Source: Chlamydomonas sphaeroides
Lineage: Eukaryota; Chlorophyta; Chlorophyceae; Chlamydomonadales; Chlamydomonadaceae
DNA length: 64,000 bases
Assembly: GCA_001662425.1 (NCBI GenBank)
Contig: BDDC01000212.1
Location: 1 to 64,000, forward strand
Direction: 5' to 3'
Shown one piece after another: positions 34,066-44,480 of the stretch. Positions within the stretch are counted from its first letter, which is position 1, and the number at the start of each line of letters is the position of its first letter. The notes beneath the pieces are model-generated. The model did not search any database and was not told the origin of the DNA. It saw nothing but the letters and a program-made list of their open reading frames with translations. A program made the position numbers and the translations under genes.

Positions 34066-34899
34066 GGTTGCACGCTGCCCAGCGGCACTCCCAGTGCTCG
34101 ATGGTGTAGCATTCCTGGTTGGGGCGAGCGCATGGCTGCGAGCGACCTAGATCGCTGTAGTACGCCGCTTCGACCCGCAAAACCCCGTCATCGTCACTCG
34201 CTGCCCTTGTGTGCCTCACGGTAGCTTTCGCTGCCCCCACAATGACGTGACATGGAAGCTTGCAGCTGGGTGCGTGGGTGGGAAGGTCGTCTGCAGCTGC
34301 GTGGGTGGCACCGAGCGAGATGCGCCCGGGGGTCTGCACGGGGAAGGACAGGGCCGCGCTGGACCTCGCTGAACGTGTTACAAGGGAAGGGGGAAAGAAC
34401 GGTCGCGCTTCGGATGCTGGAGTGAGCGAGTATCGCCAGTATGCAAGGCACACACCAACGGCGCCGGAAGGGGGCGGCGGCATCATGTGCGCTGGCCTGA
34501 GATGGCCAGAAGGACGTCCGACGGGCCAACTTGCACGGTTTTGGGCGGGCCTGCTCGTCCAGGCGCTCAACGACCGTGAACTTCTTACGCAAAACTTGAA
34601 TTTCTGTGGCCCGCGGAGCTGGAGTCGCGCAATTACGGTGGTACAAGCGCTGCTTTGCGCCGGCGCCGAGGCAAGCGAGGTGCGCCACTCCCCGCGACCC
34701 ATGGGCCGGCCAACGGTCAGTTGCGCAATTGAGCTCGAGGCACGCTGCTCAGGCGCCAGCCACAACTACGCATACGTCGGGCACATAAACACTGAGGAGC
34801 TGCTGTTGGCGCCGGCTCTGAGGCCCGCGCGCCATAGGGCGGCTGTTCCGGGGTGCTCAACCCCAAACCAGCTCGCAGCTGCTCACCTCCCCGTCACGC
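34066..34899. other. Head-to-head spacer between decayed copy C and paralogue D
   Basis: About 830 bp. It contains the promoter of D and whatever replaced the 5' end of C. ORFs on both strands do not align with the family and are not annotated. Confidence 0.45.
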
Positions 34900-37800
34900 A
34901 TGGCTGCTTCTATGAGCTGCGAGGCCGGCAGCCGTGACCCGCCCGGCTGCGCTTCTGCGCCCATCGGAGCTTCCAAGCTCGCGAGCGCACTCGGCCGCAG
35001 CGCCGCCGCAAACGGCGGCAGCGCGGTCGGTGTTGACCACCAACAGGACGGTGTGTGTGCCTTCGAGGCATCGCGGCGTTCCGCTTGCCGGCGCTTCACC
35101 GCCGACCTGACCGGCGCCCTGAGCCGCCTCGCGCTGCTGCTGTTGTACGCGGCGGCCTCGTTCCCCGGCTGGGCCCCGCAGCACTGCGCTGCGGGCGGGG
35201 GCGAGGGGCCGCCGCTGCTGCACCCCGCCTTCCCCTGCGGCGCGGCCTTCGGGTGGCAGGTGCGTCAGCTGGGGGGCCCACAGCCGCGGCACCGGCCCGG
35301 CTCGATTTCCGTCATCCCGGGTCCTTGCCACAGCTGCCACACTACCACTCCCTCCTCCCCCCCTCATTCTCTCTTCTGCTTGCCCCCTCCCCCCGCAGGC
35401 CCTGCACGTGCTGCGCCGCGCGCCCTGGTACCTCTTCGTGCGTCCGCTGCTGCTGCGGGATGTGGGCTGGCTGCTGTGCACCGCCAATGTGACGGGGCTG
35501 GCGGGGCTGCTGCTGGCGCTGGCCCGGGCGCCGCGGGAGGGCAGGCTGTGGCACTGGTGGAGCAGGTGAGAGGAAGGACCCTGAGGGCTGCGTTGGGCAG
35601 AGCCTCCGAATCTTTCATGAAAGGGCCGTGGCTATGAGCAGCGCCGGCGGGCTTCGCTGCCCACATATCTCGGGTGTGAGTCGGGCAACCTACACCCTCG
35701 CAGCGTGCCGGACCATGCCCTTACATACTGCCACGCGCACCCGTCAGCGCCCGCCGTGCTCTCTGCGCCCCTCTCCATATACAGGTGGCGCGGCCCCCTG
35801 GTGTGGACCCACTCCCCGCTGGTGCGCTGCGGCGGCCAGGCGCTGTCGTACGCCGTCCTGCCGGCCCGTATGTGGCCGTTTGGCGGCTTCGCCGCGCTCA
35901 CAACTGCCGCCACCACCCGTCCGCTGCCGAGCGCCATCTTTGCGGCCATTAACGACGCCCTGCTACCGGTGGGTGGGCTGGGCAGGTCCGTGGGACAGGG
36001 CTCGGGCGCTGGGGTAGCGGCCCGGGTCAGGGCACGGGGTCATAGGGGGGACCACCTTGCTGCCCTTCCATCTGCACCTGTCCTGCCTTGTTCGGTGTTC
36101 GGAGCCGCAAGAGCCCTCACCCGGCACCCCCGCCCTCAGCCGCACCCGCGCTACGCGCTCCTGGTCGGCGCCATGAACGCCGCCAGCCTGATCATCAAGT
36201 CGCGGCTGGTCACCCCTACCCTCCTGGCCGCTGCACCGCCGCCGCCGTACGGCCAGCCCGCTCCAGCCGTGCCCAGCCTGCTGTTGCTGCTCCCGGTCGC
36301 TGCCCTGGTGATGGCGCTGGCCGTGGCCGCTGCGCGCATCGCTGAGGCAGAGGCCGTGTCTCACAGCGGCGCACCGCCGCAGCACGCGAGCGGCGGCCGG
36401 CGGCTGCAGCAAGTGTCCCACCTTCAGCAGGGTCCGGTCAGCAAGGAGGGCAGATGGAGGCAGGCGACGCAGGATCCGCTAGAAGCGAAGCACAGCACCG
36501 CCGCAGATGCCGGCGTGCGCGCCGTGCCCGATGGGCCGGTGCGTCACGCTGCCGCGCCAACCGCCGGACGGACGCCGGCTGCTCCAGGGCTCGCGTCCCT
36601 GACCGGCACCCTCATCGCTAGGCCTCTTCCATATCCAGTAGACAGCGCCGCTGCTACGGCGACAGCCTCAGACGTGACAGGGCCTGCGCTGCCCCTCGCC
36701 ATGGGCTACCAAGCTGTCACCCGGCTGAGCGTCGCAGCTGTCAAGGTGGGATCGGGAAGGGTGGGATGGAGGTGTTTAGGAAGCACTCATCGTCGAACCA
36801 GAGCGTCTTCGAGGTGGGCAGCTGGCCAACTGCAAGGTCACACGCGCGAGTACGTCCCTGCTCCTCCCCTGCTTGCGCCCGCCCCAGGTGCTTCGCCACC
36901 CGGGCAGCTTCGAGGAGTACGGCAGCCGTCTGGCCGCAGCCGCACCCGCCATCCTGCAGCACTGCCTGACTGAGGCGGGGCAGGCGCTGACCGCTGCCGC
37001 GACGACCGTGCAGGCGGTAGCTGTGCGCGGCTGCGTGCAGCTGATCGCCTGGTCCCGCGGCCTCAAGCCGGCCCTGCCCATGACAACTGACGCCACCGCC
37101 GGCCAGGCCTTGGCAGCGGCCAGCGTGTTGCCGCTGCTACCCAGCGCCAATGACGTCAGCGGGGTGGCGGTGCAGTCGGCGGAGGGGGCCGAGGGCCCAG
37201 CCACCGTGCGGCTGCTCGGGCTGTCGCCGCCAGTCTTAGCCCTGCCGACCGCTGATGCCGCCCCTCCGGCCGCCCTCCGCCTGACGCTGGACAGCCCCGC
37301 ACCGCAGCGCGCCCGCCTGCTGGTGCTGAGCGGCAGCGGTGGCAGCGGGGACAGCGGGCGAGGGGCGCTGCTGGCAGAGCTCTCAATGCAGCTGAGCGGC
37401 GGCGTGCAGGAGGTGGAGCTGGGCCCGGAAGAGGTGGCGCGCCTCCAGGAAGCGGCAAGCCAGGTTAAGGTGGGGCGAGGGCCGGGTGGCTGGGGCCTGG
37501 GCGTGTTGCATCCACGGAAAGTTCCGCCTGGGGGTGCGGACCGGCTGGGGTGTCGTTCTTATGTTACGCCTGCCTACTCGCCCATTGCTGCCCTCCTCGC
37601 AGGGCGCTGCCTCGTCACCGGCCCGGTCGCTGCAGCTGGTGCTGGTGCCGCCCGCGCACGATGACGACGGCGGCCAGGGCGAGAGGGATCCTGATCCGCA
37701 ACTGCCCTCCGGCCCGCTGCTGCACTTCACAGCGCCGCTGCTGCTGCTGCCGCCCGCCGCGGCGGCCGAGTTGGCGGCGCTGTGGGAGCGCACCGCCTGC

Positions 37801-39036
37801 CGGATCGAGGCGACAGGCGGCTTAGCGGGCGAGGCGTGGCTGGCTCACTTTGCGCCGCTGCTAGGGGACCTGTCGTACGTGGTTGAGGCAGCGGAGGCTG
37901 TCGCCGCAGGGCTGGGCGCCGGCCCGCTAGCAGGCGATGCGGTCACGGTGGCGGCTGCCCTGGCGCCGTACCTGCGCGGCGCTGGCCTAGCCGCCGCCGC
38001 TGGGTCGGTAGAGGCGGCGGCGGCATCCTGTGCCGCAACACACACCAGCGGTCGCCGCCATCCCCTGGCGGCTGCCGCATGCGCCGTGCCCAGTGCCCTC
38101 GGCCGCTTCACCTTGGCTGCGCTGGCTGCGGCCGGCAGCGGTGTCCGCCTCCAACGGTCCCCAACCATCCCTCAGCTCGGGCCTTCCGGGGCTGCTCGAG
38201 AGGGCTCAGGCAGCAGCTCCGCTGCCCACGGCGCCATCGACCCAGCTACGCCACCGCAGCCCCTGTCCGACGGACCGCGCGCCTCGGACCTGCTTCGCGG
38301 CTTTCGCCCACCCGTCTTCGAGCAGCGCTTCCGCGCCTGGCGCGCGCAGCGCCTAGCCCACGCGGCTCCGTGGCTCCTTGCGCTCGCCGCGCAGCCTTAT
38401 CTTCCGGTGGTGGTGCGCGTCGTGATGGAGGGCTACCCGCGGACCGCGGCCGTCCTTCACCTGCTCAACATGCTGGCGGACATTGCGCCGCTGCTCAGCC
38501 TGCTGCTGGCCTGGCTCCTAGCTGGCCGCGGCGGTGGCCGCCAGGCCCCCGGCCTGTCCGGCCTGTCCGGCCCGTCGGGCGCCCACGACCTGGCGAGAGC
38601 GGCAGCCGTGCTGCGCGCCTTCGAGGTCGCAGCCATTCTGGCGCCGCTCCTGTACGTGGTGGCCTACGCCGCAGCCCACGCCGGCATTCTGGTCCTACAC
38701 GAGAGCTTCACTGCCTGCGCTAAGACGACCGCCGTGGTGGCGCTGTGGCAGGCCGTGGTGATGCCGATGGTGGAGCCGGTGGGTCTGAGGCGCGCACTGT
38801 CGCCGTTGGCCGTAGCCACCCAGGCCGCGGCAGAGGCATCCGTGCTTGGGGCGGTGCGGCCAGACCTTGGCTGGGCGGGGCTGCTTGCTGCTGTGGTGGG
38901 CATCCGGATGGTGGCACTGGCTGTCACGGGCGGCTGCGACTGGCGGGCGCGGTGGCAGTTCCTGGCGGCGCAGCGGTCGCAGCGGGCCCCGGGTGCAGGC
39001 TCGGCCGCGGCCGCGTCCAGGGAGAAGTGCGCATGA
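34900..39036 (+). CDS. Multi-pass membrane protein of unknown family, paralogue D (inverted)
   Basis: Exons: 34900-35259, 35399-35565, 35785-35968, 36140-36745, 36888-37469, 37603-39036; 1110 residues, ending at TGA 39034-39036. Same six-exon plan as A and B (167 and 184 base exons, identical phases) but on the opposite strand and more diverged. Exon 4 is about 66 codons longer, with an extra Gln/Ala/Pro-rich linker, and exon 6 carries a longer insertion before the conserved RASDLLRGFRP and EQRFRAWRAQ segments. Hydrophobic segments: exon 1 (LTGALSRLALLLLYAAASF), exon 2 (GLAGLLLALARAP side), exons 3-4, and about five in the C-terminal third. The ATG at 34900 sits immediately after the upstream non-homologous spacer. 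Function unknown; no catalytic motif is visible. Confidence 0.82.
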
Positions 39037-39822
39037 CGGGGGCAGCGGCAAGAAACAGGACGGGGGGTCGAGGTGTTGCCTTGGGGGTAGTTTATGTTGA
39101 TGTACGTTAGCCTTTTGGTAGCGATGGTGGAGATGTGCACGTGGGATTCCAAAGCCACGTGGACAGGGGCATGGCTCTGGCTTGGCGTGTTTGTCCCGGC
39201 GGCCAACTTCTTGGTGGACGGAATTTACGTGGGGCTGAGTAGCCGCCGCGATTGCTGCGGTGTGGCTGCGGCGCAGGGCCTCCATTGCTGATTCATGGGC
39301 GCTGTGCCGGGGCAGGAGGCACACGGGATGGATTGCTGAGGGATGGAATGGCTTTGCGTGTGCCATCGGACGGTTGCTGCGCTACGCAGATGGAGTCCAT
39401 CGCGAGGAAGCTGGCATGCGTAGGCGCTGTGTTGTGTATTGGTTGTCATGTGTGTATCTAAGCTCATCGAAACGCCGTACTGCGATGCCACGATGCGTGG
39501 GGGTTAGCACCCGCCACAGCTGTTTCGGTTTGGAAGTGGCAGAAGGATCCAACGCTGGTAGATGTAGTTTGCGCATGCCACGGCAAGGTAGTGCGTGGTG
39601 GATGTGAGCACCCGGTGGGCGACGGGTGCGTTGCCGGGGAAAGGCGACGCAAGGAAGCCCGAGCGTCGCGAGGGGGCGAGTGGCTGTCAGTGCGCCACAC
39701 GGCCGCGGAGTTCTTGTTGGCTCAGCCGCGTGGTGGTGCACAGAGAAACGCATTTGCTGCTCGATTGAGCCTTACACCAGCTTATACCTGGTACTGCATC
39801 GTTGCAACAATAGCCATAAGTC
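39037..39822. other. Intergenic, paralogue D 3' region to secreted protein
   Basis: About 790 bp. It contains the 3' UTR of D and an AT-richer stretch from about 39760 that should be the promoter/leader of the next gene. A 65-codon hydrophobic ORF at 39094 is discussed under rejected items. Confidence 0.5.
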
Positions 39823-40959
39823 ATGCCGACGAAGCCCATGCTCGGAATGCTCGCGCTCTTCCTGGCCGCGCTCACGTCGGTAGCGTTAGCTGCTGAGGTA
39901 AGTTCGCGACCTCTGGTGGAGTCAGAGGAGAGCGCTGGGAGCACATGCGTGGATGCTCGCGCGCGCCCGCGCTCCTTTTGCGCAGCAGGCATTGGGTTGA
40001 TATGCAAGCTTATGTTGCTGTGATACAGCACTCTCCTCCGGGTGTCTACAACCACCCCTTCCCAATCATGCCCCACCTTGCGGATGCTCTGCATCCCCCC
40101 GCACCCCCACAGCACACGGCCGCCGCCGGCGCTATCGCCACCTCCACCGCCGACGCTTTTGTGTCATCTGACTCGCAGCGCAATGCCAGCGAGTACTCGT
40201 GCGCCTGGCCGCGCGGCGGGCGGCGCTGCTGCGGCACGCTGAACACGCCCGGCGCGTCCCACGGCTGGCGCAGCGATGAGACCGACCACTGCTTCCCCGC
40301 CTCGGCCTCCGACCACATGGTCTGCTGCGTAGATATCCAGGTGCAACTCGTGGGACGGGGCACTGGGTCCAGGACGCCCCCACCGCTGGGCTGCGTGCGT
40401 CGGTTGTGGGCCATGGGATTGGGTGCGGCAAGCCGGCCAGGCTCGCTGCCGGATCCCAGCGCTTACTTGCGCCCGGCCCCAGCCTCTACACGCCCCACGC
40501 CTCGGCAACGCCTTGCGGCACGTCCCCTTGCCACCAGCGCATACTCAGCCCTGCCGGGCCCATGCTGCCCCCGACCTGATGCGAGCCCGCAGTCGGTGGA
40601 CAACGAGATCAACCACGACGACCCCACCGTGGCGCATCACAACCCGCTGTCGGGGCCCATCCGCCGCAACTCGCACAGCAGCAGCTACTCGTGGTGGGGA
40701 GCTGCAGGGGGAGCTGAGAGAGGAAGCTTGGCATGCCCTGGCGTCGCGAACCGCAGCGCTCGGGCAGCAGGGCGCTGCCGAACAGAGCACGCCCGGCTGA
40801 CTTGTTATTTGGCCTGCCGCCCATGCCCGGCCGCCTCCTGACCGCGCCCTGCGCCGCGCCCTGCTCCTGCTCCTCCTCAGGTGCACCTGCTCGGAGACCA
40901 TCTGCACCAAGCAGCTCAAGGGCCGCGTGGCCTGGGTGGGCCGGCCGGGCGACACCTAA
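39823..40959 (+). CDS. Small secreted cysteine-rich protein, family unknown
   Basis: Exons: 39823-39897, 40113-40340, 40593-40693, 40881-40959; 160 residues. The first exon is exactly a signal peptide: MPTKPMLGMLALFLAALTS then VALAAE, cleavage probably after ALA. The mature part of about 136 residues has nine cysteines, in CAWPRGGRRCC, DHCF, MVCCVD and, after a His/Asn/Ser-rich linker, SYSWCTCSETICTKQ. The clustering suggests a disulphide-knotted extracellular domain followed by a second small Cys motif. No recognised enzyme or toxin signature. The third donor (GT at 40694) is required to read W-C-T-C in frame. The odd cysteine count could mean a dimer. Candidate cell-wall or extracellular matrix component by inference only. 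Confidence 0.7.
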
Positions 40960-41758
40960 GGGCGCGTCTGAGGGCCAAGACCACCGCTGGACGGTCGGCA
41001 GCTATGGATCGGGCAGGCAGTGCTCGCGCCGCGGAGTCGGATGGAGTCGGATGGGGCTGGCGCCGCAATGCGCGCGTTGGCAGCAGCAGGAGGCGCGAGG
41101 GGCCCATCTCGGCACTGTGTAGTTGAAGGAGTGTGTAACATATGTGCAGCAGAAGCCGGCCGGCCAGTGCGGCCGGCTGCTCGTTTTGCTGCGTGCATCG
41201 CGCAGCATGCGGCCCGAGCCTACCCAACCACCATGGCAGCAGGATTGCTAAAAGACGCCCGAGGGCGTCTGACGCAGCGCGTGCTGACCCCTCGTCCAAG
41301 ACGCTGTGACATTTCTACACCGCACCCTGCGGGCTCTAGACATCCTAGGATCACCTCGTGCTACCGCCTGCTACAGACGGGCGCCATCCAGCCTCGGCTA
41401 CGCGTCCTTACGCCGGCTCAGCTCCCGGCAGCATGCAGGCGAACCCCACCGCCCGGTGCCCGCCTTCCCGCCGCCACAGAACACGCAATCCTCACAGCCC
41501 GGCAGCCCCTGCATCCTCGGAACAACCGCCAGTACTGGCAGCCCAGGGACTCAAAGACTAGACCGATTAGTCCATCCTCGTCCTGACATCTGCCTGGTGC
41601 CATGCACGCCGCCGCAGCCCCTCGCAGCCGCCGCTCCAGCCGCTCCCAGCTCCAGCACGGCTACAGCCGACGCCACGGCCGCGCGGCCGTTTCCGCATCC
41701 TCCTGCATAGCTCGCCGCACCCCAGCATGCGTCCTTCAGCATCGCTCCTTTCACGGCC
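40960..41758. other. Convergent 3' spacer
   Basis: About 800 bp between the ends of the secreted-protein gene (plus) and ATP11 (minus). Nothing recognisable. Confidence 0.5.
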
Positions 41759-44031
41759 TCACACCGCCTGCGTGATCCCCAGCTTCCTCAGCAGGGACGC
41801 AAAGTCAAACGCCGCCGGCTTGTGGTTGAACGTGTGCACCTGCAGCCCGAGCACAGCCGCCGGCAGCGGCGAGCCGTGAGCACCTCGCGGCAGCGCAGCA
41901 GTTGGCAGCCACGGGCAGGAGGCCCTCACGGGCAGGGCCCAGGGCTGCGAGGCCGGCTCACGCGCGCCCCGCAGTCGACCCACAGCGCCTTCGGCCGCAC
42001 AGAGGACAGCGCGGCGACCCTACCCGGCGCGCTCGACAGCCCGTGTGCTGCCGGCGGTGGGGCTCTGCTGCAAGCATGCTGCTGCTGCGGCGTGCTGCCC
42101 CTGGTACGGCTCCCCAAGGGCCCTCATCCCACCCTGTCCGCACCCACCAGGGCGTAGTCCTCGTCCGACACGTAGAAGGCGCGGATGATCTCCATCATCG
42201 CGCGGGCCTGCACGCATGGAAGACGGCGGAGGCCAGGAGGCGCCCGCGGCACAGGGGCGGTGGGGTTGGCGGCCAATTCACGGCCCCAGGATCGCAGCAG
42301 GCAGCTCCGCGGCACGCCGGCGCAGCAGCTAGCGCGCGTGTCAGCGGGCGGCCGGAGGCTCGTAGCAGGCTGCACATCACCGCGGCAGGTTGCGGAGGAC
42401 GGCCCTGGCCCTGGAGGGCGGCGGTTGGGCTGTTGGGGCCGCAGCGCCGCACCCTCGCCCTCGCCCGCGCCCTCCTCGCCCTGCTCTCATGCCTGCCGCC
42501 CCCAACCCCACCTGCTCGGTGCTGACGCTCTTGTCGTGGATGATGTCGCCCCGCACCAGCGCCAGCCCGTGCGAGTCCACCAGCTCGGCGTAGTGTGTGA
42601 GCGTCAGGTGCGGCGGCGCGCCCTCGCCATGGCTGCACACATCCCGGGTTGGGCGAGACACCGTAAGCAGGGCTGCAGGGCAGGCCCAGCGCGGCCGCGG
42701 CAGGCTAGACACCTGGCCCAAGCGGACATGTGAACATGTCGCACGTCGACATGTGGCCAGGCGCGACGCGACGCAGCTCCGAGCCCCGTTGTCCGCAAGT
42801 GCCAGGCCCCGCGTGCGCATACGGCACGTAAGCGCCTGCGGCCCACCTGCCCCCCGAGCCTGGGCCTGGCGTGGCTGGGGCAGGAGCCGCGTGTGCACGC
42901 GTGTGTACTTGCGACAGCCTGCCTCGGGGCTGGTCCAGGTCTGTGACTTGGTGCCGGAGCCGCACGCTGTTCGCTGAGCGGCTCACCGCTTGAACTCCTC
43001 CAGGCCAGTGACCAGCACAAAGGGCATCTGGCACTGCACCAGCATAGTCTCGAAGCCCTTGGCGCGCGCCAGGGGCAGCACGAACATGGGGCTGGGGCCG
43101 GAATCGGTAGGGTGGGGTCGGGTTTCGCATGAAGAAAGGGCAGGAAGGGGGCGGGTGAGGAGTGCGCGTGCGCAGCGATGCAGCGGCGGATGTGAGGCAG
43201 GCTGGCTGCCGGTTCCCCGGGAACCACACCCACGACCCACCACTCCTTGGCCCGTTTGACAAAGGTGGCATAGTCCCGGGCCGTCATGACCGAGCCCACG
43301 CGGCCGCTCTTGGGGTCGGCGTGGTACTGCGGGGGCAGCACGTGCACCGCGGGGGCCCTGCGCTCGCTGCGTATGCCGTACATCCGTACCACACACACGC
43401 AGGTGCCGTACCGCGCCGCTCGGCGCCTGGTAGCCCCTCGCCCTCCGCACATCGAGCTGGAGGCTGAGGTGCTGGGGTGCGAAAGCCACCGCACGCGCCT
43501 CTCCCCACCTGTAGCCAGATGTCGGCCACCTCCTCCCGGCTGCGTTGCAAGAGGTCATCCAGCTTCACCACCTGGGGTTGGGGCAGGGTCGGGCAGCTGA
43601 CAGTCCAGCAACGCCGACAGCCATCGAGGGCGCAGGGGCGCAGGTGTCCGTGGCCCCAGCATCCGGAAGTCAAAGGAGGAGCTGACGTGGCGCTGTCTCA
43701 ACCCGGCTGCCGGTGAGGGCCCTGGCGGTGTGCGCAACTCGCCTGCGCCAGTTGGGTGGGGCTCGGCGCCGACACTCCGGACACGCCCGCCACTTGCTGC
43801 AGCGAGGCTGGATGGAGTGAGCCTGGCCGGCAGCCGCTGGCAGACTGGGGTGGGTTGACAGGAGGCAAAGGCGGTGGTGCTTAGGGCCAGGGCGGCCGAG
43901 CCGTCCTGGGCTCATGGCGCACGCGAAGTGCCGTGACGATGGCGTGAGCTTACCGCCCAAGCTCCCATGCTCGCCCATCTCCGGCAACCCGCCAGTAGGC
44001 TGCAAGCGACGCGCGAGCCCGATTGCTGCAT
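41759..44031 (-). CDS. ATP11: Mitochondrial F1-ATPase assembly factor (ATP11/ATPAF1 family)
   Basis: Chaperone that binds the F1 beta subunit before alpha-beta assembly in the mitochondrial matrix. Supported exons (minus): 43509-43571, 43241-43326, 42987-43091, 42512-42632, 42148-42207, 41759-41839. Family landmarks in order: KLDDLLQRSREEVADIW, YHADPKSG, ATFVKRAKECPMFVLPL, GFETMLVQCQMPFVLV, LTHYAELVDSHGLALVRGD, then FNHKPAAFDFASLLRKLG at the end. The Y-H-A-D exon starts at 43326 because only that acceptor keeps phase. The 5' end is less sure: an ATG exon 43954-44031 (MQQSGSRVACSLLAGCRRW, presequence-like) joins in phase, and a possible 102-base exon 43743-43844 with GC donor would add 34 residues; without it the protein is 197 residues, short for the family. 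Confidence 0.85.
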
Positions 44032-44480
44032 GATGGTTGCCCGATGCACCGAGCGGCGACCGTGACGACAGCACACGCACGCTGCCGCTGACAAATAGGC
44101 GTGCACAGTGCAAAAGTATACGCTATGTCACGTTTTGATCAGGTCGTCGAAAACTAGGATGCCGAAATCGTGTTTGAAGACGCGCGATAGTGTGCGCGAG
44201 TCACGCGATATTTGACATTCAATGTGCCCCTCAGCAATCTGCTTGACCGCGATAGAGGCTCGCCGAGTTTGGCACGCTCCGTACAATACCCTCGACGGCA
44301 GCCCTTCACTCCACGTGCTTCCGCTGCACCAGTGCAATACTGCGCCCACATCGTCATAGTCACATGTCATCCTGCCTGCAACATTCTGCACCCACCAGTT
44401 CCGCATCCCCCGCAAGCCCGAAGTCCAACGCGACACCCGCTCTGCCCAACCGCCCCTCACCACCCATCCCGCCGCCAACG
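44032..44480. other. Intergenic, ATP11 5' side to HGH1 3' side
   Basis: About 450 bp; AT-richer around 44110-44230, consistent with the ATP11 promoter and HGH1 3' UTR. No gene seen. Confidence 0.5.

Noticed and set aside
39094..39291. Hydrophobic 65-codon ORF with a true ATG just below paralogue D
   Set aside because: Lies in the presumed 3' UTR of D, no homologue at the ends of A or B, no promoter; most likely chance.
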